Source of the DNA: Agrococcus sp. Marseille-P2731
GTDB lineage: Bacteria; Actinomycetota; Actinomycetes; Actinomycetales; Microbacteriaceae
Length of the DNA stretch: 64,000 bases
NCBI RefSeq assembly: GCF_900117395.1
Contig: NZ_FPEG01000002.1
Location: 821,659-885,658, forward strand
Direction of reading: 5' to 3'
A program made the translations under genes and the position numbers. The notes below the pieces were generated by a model, which was not told the origin of the DNA, made no database searches, and worked only from the letters and a program-made list of their open reading frames with translations. This document shows positions 1-9,197 of the stretch, one piece after another (position 1 is the stretch's first letter; the number at the start of each line of letters is the position of its first letter).

Positions 1-321
1 TTCATGCCCGTCGCCGCCGGCGTGGGGCGCATGCCGTGGCCGCTGTTCTTCCGCCTCGACATCATCGGCGGGGTGCTGTGGGGCGCCGGGCTGCCGCTGC
101 TGGGCTGGGGCGTCGCGCACATCCCCGGCGTCGCCGAGGTCGTCACCGAGTACATCGACCTCGTGCTCATCGGCGTCGTCGTCATCGCCGTGATCTTCAT
201 CGTCGTGCACGCGATCCAGTCGCGCCGAGAGGTCGAGCGCGAGATCCGCGACGGCTCGTCGGACAACCAGGTGCAGACGCTCGACCTCTCCGGCTCGAAC
301 GACGTCGGTCTCGAGCGCTGA
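1..321 (+). CDS. DedA-family membrane protein, C-terminal part
   Basis: The reading frame is already open at base 1, so the start lies outside the window. About 106 residues remain. They hold the 'PVAAGVGRMP' segment typical of the end of the SNARE-associated/DedA domain, a short re-entrant region (IIGGVLWG) and one long hydrophobic helix (about residues 50-70), then a charged cytoplasmic tail. DedA proteins are inner-membrane proteins linked to lipid (undecaprenyl phosphate or phospholipid) translocation; which lipid this one handles cannot be told. The family call is fairly sure because the retained motif is diagnostic. Confidence 0.8.
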   Translation, partial: FMPVAAGVGRMPWPLFFRLDIIGGVLWGAGLPLLGWGVAHIPGVAEVVTEYIDLVLIGVVVIAVIFIVVHAIQSRREVEREIRDGSSDNQVQTLDLSGSNDVGLER

Positions 322-366
322 GCAGGGCGCTCCGCGGTCAGCGGCGAAGCGGGGCCGCCGCCGCGC

Positions 367-1020
367 TCAGGCGCTCAGCCAGATCGACCGCGCGACCTCG
401 GGGCCGAGGTCGACCGTGCCCCGCGCGGTCTCGACCTGAATCGAGCCCGAGTAGGGCTTCTGGCCCAGCACCGTGAGCGTGGCGTCGAGCGCGACCCCCT
501 CCTCGGCGAGGAAGCGCAGCATGGCCGGATCGTCGTCGGCGATGCGCACCACGGTGCCCGCATGGCCGAGCTCCGCGGCCGCCAGCAGCACCGCATCCGG
601 CCGCACCACCGTGCCGTCGACCGTCGGGATGGGGTCTCCGTGCGGATCGCGCACCGGGTCGCCGAGCGAGCGGGCGATCGAGTCGAGCAGCCGATCGCTC
701 ATCGCGTGCTCGAGGATCTCGGCCTCGTCGTGCACCTCGTCCCACTCGTAGCCGTGTCGCTCGACGAGCCAGGTCTCGACGACGCGGTGGCGCCGCACCT
801 GCCGCAGCGCGAGCGCCGCGCCCTCGCGCGTGAGCTCGATCGCGCCGTAGGGGCGGTGGTGCACGAGGCCGGCGGCCGCCAGCTTCTTCACCATCTCGGT
901 GACGGTCGAGTTCGCGAGCCCGAGGCGCGCGGCGAGCTGCGAGGGCGTCACCGGCTCCGGCTGCCACTCGGTGTGGTGGTAGATGGCCTTGACGTAGTCC
1001 TCAGCCGCTGTGGACTGCAT
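367..1020 (-). CDS. mntR: MntR-like DtxR-family metal-dependent repressor
   Basis: 217 aa. It has a winged helix-turn-helix (about residues 1-65), a dimerisation/metal domain (about 70-140) and a C-terminal SH3/FeoA-like domain (about 150-217). Candidate metal ligands are D8, H78, E101, E104 and H105. The glutamate at 101, where DtxR and IdeR have cysteine, matches the manganese-sensing MntR type rather than the iron type. It is the last gene of a leftward operon and its start overlaps the 3' end of the permease gene by 20 nt, so it is made together with the transporter it probably represses. The likely operator is the palindrome at 3657-3672. Metal specificity is inferred from residues only. 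Confidence 0.88.
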   Translation of the reverse strand: MQSTAAEDYVKAIYHHTEWQPEPVTPSQLAARLGLANSTVTEMVKKLAAAGLVHHRPYGAIELTREGAALALRQVRRHRVVETWLVERHGYEWDEVHDEAEILEHAMSDRLLDSIARSLGDPVRDPHGDPIPTVDGTVVRPDAVLLAAAELGHAGTVVRIADDDPAMLRFLAEEGVALDATLTVLGQKPYSGSIQVETARGTVDLGPEVARSIWLSA

Positions 1021-1873
1021 GTCGCCTCGCTCTCGCCCACCGCATCACGAGGCCCCGACGGGGCCCGAAGAGCAACGCTAGCCCGAACGCGAGCCCCTGC
1101 GTCAGCACCACCGCGCCGCCGGGCGAGATGTCGAGCCAGAAGGCCGCCATCAGGCCCACGAGCGACGCGACGACCGTGACTCCCACCGACCAGGCGAGCA
1201 GCGCATCCCACCGCACCGCGATGAGCGAGGCCGTCGCACCGGGGATCACGAGCATCGCGACCACCAGGATGATGCCGACCGCTTGCAGCGCCGTCACGAC
1301 CGTGAGCGCGAGCGCCCCCAGCAGCACGGCGTGCAGGATGCGCGGGCGCAGCCCGATCGCGTGCGCGTGCCCCGCGTCGAAGGCGACGAGGGTCAGGTCG
1401 CGCCGCAGGATCAGGAGCGTCGCGCAGACGATGCCGCCGACGATGAGCACCTGCGCGATGTCGAGGTCGCTGACGCCGAGCACGTTGCCGAACAGGATGT
1501 GCTGCAGATCGGTGTCGGATGGGGTCACCGAGATGATCACGAGGCCGAGCGCGAAGAGGGTGGTGAAGACCACGCCGATCGCCGCATCCGCCTTGATCCT
1601 GGTGGCGGCGCGGACCCCGCCGATGAGTGCGACGGCGCCGATGCCGAACACCGCGGCGCCGATCGCGAAGGGCAGGCCGAGGATGTAGGCGAGGGCGACG
1701 CCCGGGAGCACCGCGTGCGAGACCGCGTCGCCCATGAGCGACCAGCCCATCTGCACGAGCCAGGTCGACAGCAGCGCGCACGCGACGGACGCTACGAGCG
1801 TGACGAGCATCGCGCGCTGCATGAAGGCGTAGGTGAAGGGCGCGAGGATCGCGTCCAGGAGGCTCGCGTCCAT
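1001..1873 (-). CDS. Manganese/zinc ABC transporter permease
   Basis: 290 aa with about eight hydrophobic segments and the ABC-3 family layout (ZnuB/MntB type). Early motifs are WSLMGDAVSHAVLPG, the usual N-terminal signature of this family, and GVVFTTLFALG in the middle. It forms the membrane channel for the ATPase encoded just upstream: its ATG overlaps that gene's TGA (ATGA, 1872-1873 region), showing translational coupling. It lies between the ATPase and the regulator gene. Family assignment is firm; the metal is inferred from the binding protein. Confidence 0.9.
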   Translation of the reverse strand: MDASLLDAILAPFTYAFMQRAMLVTLVASVACALLSTWLVQMGWSLMGDAVSHAVLPGVALAYILGLPFAIGAAVFGIGAVALIGGVRAATRIKADAAIGVVFTTLFALGLVIISVTPSDTDLQHILFGNVLGVSDLDIAQVLIVGGIVCATLLILRRDLTLVAFDAGHAHAIGLRPRILHAVLLGALALTVVTALQAVGIILVVAMLVIPGATASLIAVRWDALLAWSVGVTVVASLVGLMAAFWLDISPGGAVVLTQGLAFGLALLFGPRRGLVMRWARARRHAVHSG

Positions 1874-2724
1874 CAGCGCTCGTGCTCCTCGGGGCCAGGC
1901 TCCACCCGATGCATCTCGGACTGGCCCAGGTCGGCCCGACCCGGCCGGCCGCCGCCGAATGCCTCGGCGATGCGCTCGGGTGTCAGCGTCTCGGCGGGCG
2001 GCCCGTGGTGCAGCAGCCGGCCGCGCTGCAGCAGCAGCACGCGATCGACGAGCTCCGCGACGCCGGACAGGTCGTGGTGCACGATGACGACGCTGCGCCC
2101 ACGATCGCGCAGGCCACGCAGGACCTCACCGATCGCCGCCTCGCTCGTGCGGTCGACGCCCGCGAAGGGCTCGTCGAGCAGCATGAGCTGCGCATCCTGC
2201 GCGATGGCTCGTGCCACGAAGGCGCGCTTCCGCTGCCCGCCGGAGAGCTCGCCGATCTGGCGGTCGGCGAGGTGCTCGAGGCCGAGCAGCGCGATCGCCT
2301 CCTCGACCGCCTCGCGGTCCGGCTTCCGCGCGATGCGCAGCACGCCCATCCGCCCGTACCTGCCGGTCGTCACGACATCCCGCACCGTCACCGGGAACTC
2401 CCAGTCCACGGCCTCCGCCTGCGGCACCGATGCCACGAGCCCCGCGCGCCGGGCCTTGCCGGGGGTGCGTCCGAGGATCCGCACGGTCCCCTCGTGCGGC
2501 ACGCGCTCGAGCACGGCCGACAGCATCGACGACTTGCCGGAGCCGTTGACGCCCACGAGCCCGGTGATCTCACCGGCGCGGATGCGCACGGTCACGCCCG
2601 AGAGCGCGCGCACCTCGCCATAGCGGACCCCGAGGCCCTCGGTGACGATCGCGTCGTGCGCGACCGTGTCGCGCATCCGCTCGCCGCCGTCTGCGCGCCC
2701 GCCCGTGCTCCTGCGATCGTTCAT
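1873..2724 (-). CDS. Manganese/zinc ABC transporter ATP-binding protein
   Basis: 283 aa ATPase that powers metal uptake. It has Walker A (GVNGSGKSS), Q-loop region (VPQAEAVDWEFPVTV), ABC signature LSGGQ, Walker B (LMLLDEPFAGVD) and the switch histidine in IVHHD. The Q-loop text is typical of MntB/ZnuC-type metal ATPases. I placed the start at the ATG at 2724, which overlaps the TGA of the binding-protein gene (ATGA). A longer open frame to 3042 has no support because it would run inside that gene. An acidic C-terminal tail follows the ATPase core. Confidence 0.92.
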   Translation of the reverse strand: MNDRRSTGGRADGGERMRDTVAHDAIVTEGLGVRYGEVRALSGVTVRIRAGEITGLVGVNGSGKSSMLSAVLERVPHEGTVRILGRTPGKARRAGLVASVPQAEAVDWEFPVTVRDVVTTGRYGRMGVLRIARKPDREAVEEAIALLGLEHLADRQIGELSGGQRKRAFVARAIAQDAQLMLLDEPFAGVDRTSEAAIGEVLRGLRDRGRSVVIVHHDLSGVAELVDRVLLLQRGRLLHHGPPAETLTPERIAEAFGGGRPGRADLGQSEMHRVEPGPEEHER

Positions 2725-3665
2725 CGCCGCAGCCCCTCCAGGATGAGGTCGATGTCGTGCTGGATGAGCGCGAGGTAGGTCGGCGCCGGGCCGTCGGGCG
2801 GCGAGAGCGAGTCGACGTGCAGCCCGCCGTCGAAGCGCACACCGGCGGTGCGGGCGATCTGCTCCTGGGTGCCCGGATGGGTGGTGGACTCGCAGAAGAC
2901 GGTCGGCACCCCGGTGCGCTCGACGACGGCGGCCACCTCGGCGATCGCTTGCGGCGTGCCCTGGCCGCCCGCGTTCACCGGCCAGAGGCTCGCCTCGGTC
3001 AGACCGGCGTCCCGCGCGAGGTAGCTGAAGGCGCCCTCGCACGTCACGAGCACCCGGTGCTCGGGCGGCAGCGCCGCGACGCCCTGCCGCAGCCGCTCGC
3101 GCTGGCGCTCGAGCTCGGCCGTCACCGCCGCGGCGTTCGCGTCCACCGCGGCGCGCTGCTGCGGCACGAGGTCGCCGATGGCGACGCGGAGCGCCTCGAC
3201 GTAGCGCGCGCCCTCGACGGGCGACACCCAGGCGTGCGCGTTCGGGCTGCCGGCGTAGTGGCCGGTGTCGATCGCGATCGGGTCGGCGCTGTCGCTGAGC
3301 ACGACGTGCGGCGCATCGGCGCGCTCGACGAGCGTCAGCAGCCAGTCGTCGATGCCCATGCCGTTGGTCACGACCAGGTCGGCGCCCTCGGTGCGCACGA
3401 GGTCGCCAGGTGTGGGCTCGTAGTCGTGCACCTCGACGCCCACGCGCGTGAGCGACTCGACGCGCGCTGCGTCACCGGCCACCGCTCGGGCGAGGTCGGC
3501 GATCACGGTGAAGGTGGCGAGCACGAGGGGGCGGTCGTCGCCGACCTCCGGCACGTCCCCGGCGGCTGAGCCGCTCGGAGCGCACCCGGCGACGGTCGCG
3601 AGCGCACCCGCGCACAGAGCGCTCATGAGCACTCTTCGCCATCCCGCACGACCGTCTTTCGGCAT
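2721..3665 (-). CDS. Manganese/zinc-binding lipoprotein (cluster A-I)
   Basis: 314 aa. The signal peptide has a lipobox ending VAGC, so the mature protein is anchored outside the membrane. Likely metal ligands are the histidines in VHDYEPTPGD and AHAWVSP, the glutamate in CEGAFSY and the aspartate in HVDSLSP. Glutamate at the third position resembles Mn-binding PsaA/MntA rather than zinc-specific ZnuA, which has histidine there. I chose the ATG at 3665 over the one at 3683, because a -10-like CACGAT lies 6 nt before it and the operator palindrome sits across it. It is the first gene of the four-gene metal operon. Confidence 0.88.
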   Translation of the reverse strand: MPKDGRAGWRRVLMSALCAGALATVAGCAPSGSAAGDVPEVGDDRPLVLATFTVIADLARAVAGDAARVESLTRVGVEVHDYEPTPGDLVRTEGADLVVTNGMGIDDWLLTLVERADAPHVVLSDSADPIAIDTGHYAGSPNAHAWVSPVEGARYVEALRVAIGDLVPQQRAAVDANAAAVTAELERQRERLRQGVAALPPEHRVLVTCEGAFSYLARDAGLTEASLWPVNAGGQGTPQAIAEVAAVVERTGVPTVFCESTTHPGTQEQIARTAGVRFDGGLHVDSLSPPDGPAPTYLALIQHDIDLILEGLRR

Positions 3666-3672
3666 ACCGAAA
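3657..3672. promoter_or_regulatory. Putative MntR operator over the start codon
   Basis: The 16-bp sequence TTTCGGCATACCGAAA is an inverted repeat with perfect 6-bp arms (TTTCGG/CCGAAA). The central ATG on the minus strand is the chosen start codon of the metal-binding lipoprotein. It starts at the end of the -10-like hexamer (3672-3677), where a bound repressor would block transcription. The operon encodes a DtxR-family regulator, the natural candidate ligand. Binding is inferred. Confidence 0.65.
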
Positions 3673-3752
3673 TCGTGCCACATCCGAGCCGAGCACGCCA
3701 GCCCATCGGCGCCGCGCTGCGCGAGCTCGCCCAGCCGGAGGCCGAGCCGGCG

Positions 3753-4370
3753 TCAGCTCGCCTGGATCCGCTCCGCGAGCGCGGTGAACGCGATGCGGCG
3801 GTGGCTCAGCGCGTCCTTCTCCTCCGCCGTCAGCTCTCCCGCGGCCCTGCCCCCGCCGTCGTGCGGCACGAAGATCGGGTCGTAGCCGAACCCGCCCTCG
3901 CCGCGCGGCGCATCCGCGACCTCGCCCTGCCACTCGCCGCGCACGACGATCTCGCCGGCGCTGTCGACCCATGCTGCCGCGCACACGAAGCGGGCGGTGC
4001 GATCCTGACCGTCGCCGAGGTTCGTCAGCAGCAGCTCGAGGTTGTCGCGGTCGTCGCGCGTGCCCGCGTAGCGCGCGGAGTGGATGCCGGGGGCGCCGCC
4101 GAGCGCATCGACCTCGATGCCCGAGTCGTCGGCGAGCGCCGGCAGCCCGGTGCGTTGATGCGCCGCCCGCGCCTTGATGAGGGCGTTCGCCTCGAAGGTG
4201 TCGCCGTCCTCGACCGCCTCCGGCCCGTCGTCGGGCACCAGCTCGACGCCCGGCAGCAGCGGCGCGAGGATGCGCCCGAGCTCCTCGACCTTGTGCGGGT
4301 TGTGCGTGGCGACGACGACCTGCAGTCCTCCCCCGACGAGCTCGAGCCCCGTCGATCCCGTCACGCTCAT
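3753..4370 (-). CDS. rdgB: XTP/dITP diphosphatase (Ham1/RdgB)
   Basis: 205 aa. It removes non-canonical purine triphosphates (XTP, dITP, ITP) by cleaving them to monophosphate and pyrophosphate, protecting DNA and RNA. Family motifs are [11 protein letters not shown] at the N-terminus (SHNxxK type), [30 protein letters not shown] and [10 protein letters not shown], plus a C-terminal SHRRIAF. The ATG at 4370 overlaps the stop of rph (ATGA). The order murI-rph-rdgB is a common actinobacterial arrangement. The length is normal for the family. Confidence 0.95.
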   Translation of the reverse strand: MSVTGSTGLELVGGGLQVVVATHNPHKVEELGRILAPLLPGVELVPDDGPEAVEDGDTFEANALIKARAAHQRTGLPALADDSGIEVDALGGAPGIHSARYAGTRDDRDNLELLLTNLGDGQDRTARFVCAAAWVDSAGEIVVRGEWQGEVADAPRGEGGFGYDPIFVPHDGGGRAAGELTAEEKDALSHRRIAFTALAERIQAS

Positions 4371-5122
4371 GCGGCGCCTCCCAGCACCTCGCGCTGGATC
4401 TCCGTGAGCCGGGCGGTGCCGGCGAGCGCGATGTCGAGCATCGCGTCGAGCTCCGCGCGGTCGAACGGCGCGGCCTCGGCGGTGCCCTGCACCTCGACGA
4501 GCAGCCCGCGGCCCGTCGCGACCACGTTCATGTCCGTCTCCGCCCTGACGTCCTCGGTGTAGGCGAGATCGAGCATGGGCGCCCCGTCGACGATGCCGAC
4601 CGAGACGGCGGCGATCGAGTCGAGCAGCGGCTTCGCGCTCTTCGCCACGCGCCCGGCGGCCTGCGCCCACGCGATGGCGTCCGCGAGCGCCACCCAGGCG
4701 CCCGTGATCGCGGCGGTGCGGGTGCCGCCGTCGGCCTGCAGCACGTCGCAGTCGACCGCGATCGACAGCTCGCCGAGGGCCCGCATGTCGACCCCTGCGC
4801 GCAGGCTGCGGCCGATGAGCCGCGAGATCTCGTGGGTGCGGCCGCCGACCTTGCCGCGCACGCTCTCGCGATCCATCCGCTCGTTGGTCGAGCGCGGCAG
4901 CATCGAGTACTCCGCGGTCACCCATCCCTTGCCCTTGCCGGACATCCAGCGGGGCACGGTGGGCATGACGGATGCGGTGCACAGCACCCGCGTGCGGCCG
5001 AAGGTGACGAGCGCGCTGCCCTCGGCCTGCTCGCTCCATCCGCGCTCGATGCTGACCTCGCGCAGCTGATCGAGGTGCCTGCCGTCCTTGCGCGTGCCGC
5101 CGGTCGCGACGGTGCTGTCCAT
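4367..5122 (-). CDS. rph: Ribonuclease PH
   Basis: 251 aa phosphorolytic 3'-5' exoribonuclease that trims tRNA 3' ends. Recognisable segments are [29 protein letters not shown] and the core [14 protein letters not shown]. The start is the ATG at 5122. A GTG two codons upstream (5128) is also possible, because AAGGAGG lies 5 nt before the GTG and 11 nt before the ATG. It lies 17 nt downstream of murI and overlaps rdgB by 4 nt, so the three genes are one operon. Confidence 0.95.
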   Translation of the reverse strand: MDSTVATGGTRKDGRHLDQLREVSIERGWSEQAEGSALVTFGRTRVLCTASVMPTVPRWMSGKGKGWVTAEYSMLPRSTNERMDRESVRGKVGGRTHEISRLIGRSLRAGVDMRALGELSIAVDCDVLQADGGTRTAAITGAWVALADAIAWAQAAGRVAKSAKPLLDSIAAVSVGIVDGAPMLDLAYTEDVRAETDMNVVATGRGLLVEVQGTAEAAPFDRAELDAMLDIALAGTARLTEIQREVLGGAA

Positions 5123-5139
5123 GCCCACTGGGGCCTCCT

Positions 5140-5976
5140 TCAATCGATGCGACCGGGCAGCTGGATGACGCCGGTCTGCGTGAACTCCACGTGCGTGACC
5201 TCTGGCCCGAGGAACCGCCGCGCGAGGCGCAGGAAGGGCTCCTGGGCCTCGGTCGTCGCCTCGAAGGCGTAGGTCGGCGTGGCATCGGGCCGCGCGAGCA
5301 TGCCGCGATCGCTGAGGATGCGATAGACGTCGGCCGCGGTCTCCTCGGCGCTCGAGACGAGCCGCACGTCGGGCCCGGCGACGTAGCCGATCGCGCCGGC
5401 CAGCAGCGGGTAGTGCGTGCAGCCGAGCACGAGGGTGTCGGGACCCTCGGCGAGGAGCGGCGCGAGGTAGTCGCGTGCGGCCTCGAGCACCTCGTCCCCG
5501 GTCGTGACGCCCGACTCGACGAACTCGACGAAGCGCGGTGCGGCGGCGGCGGCGACGTGCGGCACGCCCGCGTCGGCGAAGGCGCGCTGGTAGGCGCCCG
5601 AGCCGATGGTGCCCGCGGTGCCGATGACGCCGATGCGCCCCGACCGGCTCTGCGCGACGGCCGCGCGCACGGCGGGGTGGATGACCTCGATCACGGGGAT
5701 CCCCATGCCGAGCTCGTAGCGCTCCCGCGCGATGTCGAAGGTGGCGGCCGAGGCCGTGTTGCACGCGATCACGAGCATCTTCACGCCCTGGGCGACGAGC
5801 GTGTCGAGCACGTCGAGCGCGAGGTGGCGCACGACGGGCTGCTCGCGCGGGCCGTACGGGCCGTTGGCGGTGTCGCCGATGTAGGTGATCGACTCGGCCG
5901 GCAGCTGGTCGATGATCGCCCTGGCCACGGTGAGCCCGCCGACGCCGCTGTCGAAGACTCCGATCGGGCGCTGCAC
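5140..5976 (-). CDS. murI: Glutamate racemase
   Basis: 278 aa. It makes D-glutamate for peptidoglycan in the cytoplasm. It shows [10 protein letters not shown] at the N-terminus and the two catalytic cysteines in ACNTAS and GCTHYPLL, the second followed about two residues later by the usual YPLL. The start is the GTG at 5976: a TAGGCT -10 box at 5984-5989 lies 7 nt upstream, implying a leaderless message. It is first in the murI-rph-rdgB operon. Confidence 0.95.
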   Translation of the reverse strand: MQRPIGVFDSGVGGLTVARAIIDQLPAESITYIGDTANGPYGPREQPVVRHLALDVLDTLVAQGVKMLVIACNTASAATFDIARERYELGMGIPVIEVIHPAVRAAVAQSRSGRIGVIGTAGTIGSGAYQRAFADAGVPHVAAAAAPRFVEFVESGVTTGDEVLEAARDYLAPLLAEGPDTLVLGCTHYPLLAGAIGYVAGPDVRLVSSAEETAADVYRILSDRGMLARPDATPTYAFEATTEAQEPFLRLARRFLGPEVTHVEFTQTGVIQLPGRID

Positions 5977-5983
5977 GTCGGCC

Positions 5984-5989
5984 AGCCTA
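5984..5989 (-). promoter_or_regulatory. -10 box of murI (leaderless)
   Basis: TAGGCT on the minus strand, 7 nt before the GTG of murI. The spacing places the transcription start at or next to the start codon. Confidence 0.6.
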
Positions 5990-6096
5990 GTCGCGCGCCG
6001 CTCGACCTCGCCGACCGAGCCGCGCTGTGCGCCCCGCGCCCCGTTGTCAGTTCCTCCGGGTATCGTCTGCTCCACGGCGACCGGGAGGAGCCACGC

Positions 6097-6909
6097 GTGA
6101 TCGAGTTCGATTCCGTGCGCAAGGAGTACCCCGACGGCACCCTCGCCGTCGCCGACTTCAGCATGCAGGTGCCATCGCACCGCGTCGTCGCCCTCGTCGG
6201 CTCGTCCGGCTGCGGGAAGACGACGCTGCTGCGCATGGTGAACCGCATGGTCGAGCCCACGAGCGGCACGGTCAGCATCGACGGCGTCGACGTGCGCTCG
6301 ATGGATCGCGTCAAGCTGCGCCGCTCGATCGGCTACGTGCTGCAGGCCGGGGGCCTGCTCCCCCACCGCACCGTCGCCGACAACGTCGCGACGGTGCCGA
6401 TGCTCGAGGGCATGCGGCGCCGCGAGGCTCGCGCGGCTGCGCTCGGCCTGCTCGAGCGCGTCGGGCTCGACGTCGCACTGGCCGACCGCTACCCCGGTCA
6501 GCTCTCCGGCGGCCAGCAGCAGCGCGTCGGCGTGGCGCGCGCGCTCGCCGCCGATCCGAACATCCTCTTGATGGATGAGCCGTTCGGTGCGGTCGATCCC
6601 ATCGTCCGCGACCAGCTGCAGGCCGAGATGCGCACGCTGCAGGCCGACATCGGCAAGACCATCCTGTTCATCACGCACGACATCGACGAGGCGTTCACCC
6701 TCGGCGACGAGGTCGTCGTGCTGCGTGCCGGCGCCGAGATCGCGCAGCGCGGCACGCCCGCCGAGATCCTCGCGGCTCCCGCGGACGACTTCGTCGCGAG
6801 CTTCGTGGGCGCCGAGACGGCCCGCCGCACGCTCCGCATCCGCACCGTGAACGGGCGCGAGGTCGTCGTCGACGGCGACGACCGGCCCACGGGCGTGCTC
6901 GAGTCGTGA
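6097..6909 (+). CDS. Osmoprotectant ABC transporter ATP-binding protein
   Basis: 270 aa ATPase of the OpuC/ProV type, driving uptake of glycine betaine, choline or carnitine. It has Walker A (GSSGCGKTT), Q-loop ([11 protein letters not shown]), ABC signature (LSGGQQQR), Walker B ([12 protein letters not shown]) and switch histidine (FITHD). It ends soon after the ATPase core, so there is no full CBS-domain pair as in OpuCA. The start is the GTG at 6097, preceded 6 nt upstream by GGGAGGAG. A possible -10 (TATCGT, 6061-6066) gives a leader of roughly 25-30 nt, unlike most genes here. It is first of a four-gene operon. Confidence 0.9.
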   Translation: MIEFDSVRKEYPDGTLAVADFSMQVPSHRVVALVGSSGCGKTTLLRMVNRMVEPTSGTVSIDGVDVRSMDRVKLRRSIGYVLQAGGLLPHRTVADNVATVPMLEGMRRREARAAALGLLERVGLDVALADRYPGQLSGGQQQRVGVARALAADPNILLMDEPFGAVDPIVRDQLQAEMRTLQADIGKTILFITHDIDEAFTLGDEVVVLRAGAEIAQRGTPAEILAAPADDFVASFVGAETARRTLRIRTVNGREVVVDGDDRPTGVLES

Positions 6910-6922
6910 TGGGTGCCGCTCG

Positions 6923-7567
6923 GTGAACTGGCTGAGCCAGAACCTGCACATCGTCTGGCAGCTGCTGGGCGATCACCTGCTGCTGTCGATCCCGCCGATC
7001 CTGCTGAGCTTCGCCATCTCGGTGCCGCTCGGGCGCCTCGCCGCCGGCAGCCCGCGCTGGCGCACGCCGTTGCTGACGAGCACCGGACTGCTCTACGCCA
7101 TCCCCGCACTGTCGCTCTTCATCATCATCCCGCCGATCTTCGGCTTCTCACTGCGCTCGCCCGCCACCATGATCACCGCGCTCACCATCTACGGCTGCGC
7201 GCTCCTCGTGCGGGGCGCGGCGGATGCGTTCCTGTCGGTGCCCGCAGACGTCAGGCTCGCGGCCGTCGCCTCGGGGCACTCGCGCTGGGCGCTCTTCTGG
7301 CGGGTGGAGCTGCCGCTGGCCGGTCCCGTCCTGCTGTCGGCGCTGCGGGTCGTGATCGTCTCGACCGTGAGCCTCGTCACCGTGGGGGCGATCATCGGCA
7401 TCTCGAGCCTCGGCACGCTCTTCACCGATGGCTTCCAGCGCGGCATCGACGCCTCCATCGTCACCGGCATCGTGCTGACGGTGGTGGTCGCGCTCGTGCT
7501 GGACGCGCTGTGCGTGCTCGCCGCGCGCATGCTCATGCCGTGGCGCAAGGTGGTGACTCGCGCGTGA
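6923..7567 (+). CDS. Osmoprotectant ABC transporter permease (first)
   Basis: 214 aa BPD-transporter inner-membrane protein with about five to six membrane spans. The EAA-like loop ([24 protein letters not shown], residues about 110-135) contacts the ATPase. The start is the GTG at 6923, 13 nt after the ATPase stop; its own stop overlaps the next GTG (GTGA). Two different permeases in one operon are typical of OpuC-type betaine/choline/carnitine importers. Confidence 0.9.
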   Translation: MNWLSQNLHIVWQLLGDHLLLSIPPILLSFAISVPLGRLAAGSPRWRTPLLTSTGLLYAIPALSLFIIIPPIFGFSLRSPATMITALTIYGCALLVRGAADAFLSVPADVRLAAVASGHSRWALFWRVELPLAGPVLLSALRVVIVSTVSLVTVGAIIGISSLGTLFTDGFQRGIDASIVTGIVLTVVVALVLDALCVLAARMLMPWRKVVTRA

Positions 7568-8262
7568 ACCTCTTCTTCGACGCGATCCAGTGGATCCTCG
7601 ACCCCGCCAACTGGCAGGGTCCCGGCAACAACGGGCAGCGCATCCTCGAGCACCTCGGCTTCTCGGGCTCCGTGCTGCTCGCGGCCGCGGTCATCGGCAT
7701 CCCGATCGGCGCGCTCATCGGCCACACGGGCAAGGGCCGCGGTCTCGTCGTCGCCATCTCCGGCGGAGCGCGGGCACTGCCGACGCTCGGCCTGTTGACG
7801 ATCTTCGGGCTGGCGCTCGGCATCGGTCTCGAGGCGCCGTTCCTGGCACTGCTGATCCTCGCCCTGCCCCCTGTGCTGGCAGGCGCCTATGCCGGCGTCG
7901 AGTCCGTCGACCGCGCGACCGTCGGCGCCGCCAGGGCGATCGGCCTCACGGAGCGCCAGATCTTGACCGGCGTCGAGCTGCCGCTCGCTGCCCCCGTCAT
8001 CATCGGCGGGCTGCGGTCCGCGGCGCTGCAGGTCGTCTCGACCGCGACGCTCGCCGCCTACATCTCGAACACCGGCATCGGTCGCCCTCTCCTCGCGGGC
8101 CTCAAGACGCAGGACTACCCGATGATGCTCGGGGCGTCCATCATGGTCGCACTGCTCTCGCTCGTGGTCGAGCTCCTGTTCCTCATCGTCCAATCCGCGG
8201 CTGCGCGCCGCGCCGAACCCCATCGCGCACCATCGGGTGCGACAGAGAGGATCACGACATGA
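7564..8262 (+). CDS. Osmoprotectant ABC transporter permease (second)
   Basis: 232 aa with about six hydrophobic helices and an EAA-like loop (VGAARAIGLTERQILTGVELPLA) that fits the family well. It pairs with the preceding permease to make the heterodimeric channel. The GTG at 7564 overlaps the upstream stop by 4 nt, and its own stop overlaps the next ATG (ATGA), so the operon is tightly coupled. Confidence 0.9.
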   Translation: MNLFFDAIQWILDPANWQGPGNNGQRILEHLGFSGSVLLAAAVIGIPIGALIGHTGKGRGLVVAISGGARALPTLGLLTIFGLALGIGLEAPFLALLILALPPVLAGAYAGVESVDRATVGAARAIGLTERQILTGVELPLAAPVIIGGLRSAALQVVSTATLAAYISNTGIGRPLLAGLKTQDYPMMLGASIMVALLSLVVELLFLIVQSAAARRAEPHRAPSGATERITT

Positions 8263-9197
8263 ACCACCGCATCCGAAGGGCCGGGCTCTCGATCGCCGCG
8301 CTCGGCGCCGCCGGCACGCTGATGGTCGGCTGCGCGAGCGCCGACCCGCTCGAGGAGTCGGGCGAGGCGGCCACCCCGGAGACCAGCGGCACGAGCACCT
8401 CGCTCGTCGTCGGCTCGCAGGACTACTACTCGAACGAGATCATCGCCGAGCTCTACGCGCAGGCGCTCGAGGCCGACGGCGTCGAGGTGGAGCGTGAGCT
8501 GCGCATCGGCCAGCGCGAGGTCTACATGCCCGAGATCGAGTCGGGCTCGATCGACGTGTTCCCCGAATACACCGGCCCGCTGCTGCAGTACTGGATGGAC
8601 GAGCCCGCCGAGCGCACGGCCGATGAGGTGTTCGCCGCGCTGACCGAGGCGGCGCCCGAGGGCCTCCGTGTGCTCGACCAGGCCGAGGCCAGCGACCAGG
8701 ACTCCTACGTTGTCACCCGTGCCTTCGCCGAGGAGCACGACCTCACCACCGTCGCCGACCTCGCGAACGTCGAGGAGCCGCTGACGATGGGCGCGAACTC
8801 CGAGGCCGAGACTCGCCCGAACGGCCCGACGGGCCTCGCCGAGGTCTACGGCATCGAAGTCGGCTTCACGCCGATCGAGGACGGCGGCGGCCCGCTCACC
8901 ATCCAGGCGCTGGAGTCGGGCGACATCCAGCTCGCCATCGTCTACACCGCCGACCCGACGATCGCGCAGAACGACCTGGTCGTGCTCGAGGACACCGAGG
9001 GACTCTTCCTCGCCTCGAACGTCGTCCCGGTCGTGAGCGACCGCGTCGACGAGGCCGCGCAGGCGACGATCGACGAGGTGAGCGCGGCGCTCACCGCCGA
9101 TGTGCTCATCGACCTCAACCGCCGCAGCGTCGAGGAGCAGTCGCCGGCCGCCGACATCGCTGCAGCCTGGCTCGAGGAGCAGGGCCTGCTCGGCTGA
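8259..9197 (+). CDS. Osmoprotectant-binding lipoprotein (OpuAC/QAT family)
   Basis: 312 aa. The signal peptide ends in a lipobox (LMVGC), so it is a membrane-anchored extracytoplasmic receptor. The fold is that of the glycine betaine/choline-binding proteins: VGSQDYYSNEIIAELYAQ at the mature N-terminus, then FPEYTGPLLQYW, which carries aromatic residues suited to hold a quaternary amine. It ends right at the stop of the convergent acetyltransferase gene (9197/9198). The exact substrate cannot be read from sequence. Confidence 0.88.
   Translation: MNHRIRRAGLSIAALGAAGTLMVGCASADPLEESGEAATPETSGTSTSLVVGSQDYYSNEIIAELYAQALEADGVEVERELRIGQREVYMPEIESGSIDVFPEYTGPLLQYWMDEPAERTADEVFAALTEAAPEGLRVLDQAEASDQDSYVVTRAFAEEHDLTTVADLANVEEPLTMGANSEAETRPNGPTGLAEVYGIEVGFTPIEDGGGPLTIQALESGDIQLAIVYTADPTIAQNDLVVLEDTEGLFLASNVVPVVSDRVDEAAQATIDEVSAALTADVLIDLNRRSVEEQSPAADIAAAWLEEQGLLG

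Noticed and set aside
6044..6066. TTGTCA plus TATCGT as promoter of the osmoprotectant operon
   Set aside because: The gap is only 11 bp, too short for a -35/-10 pair; only the -10-like box is kept as a possibility.
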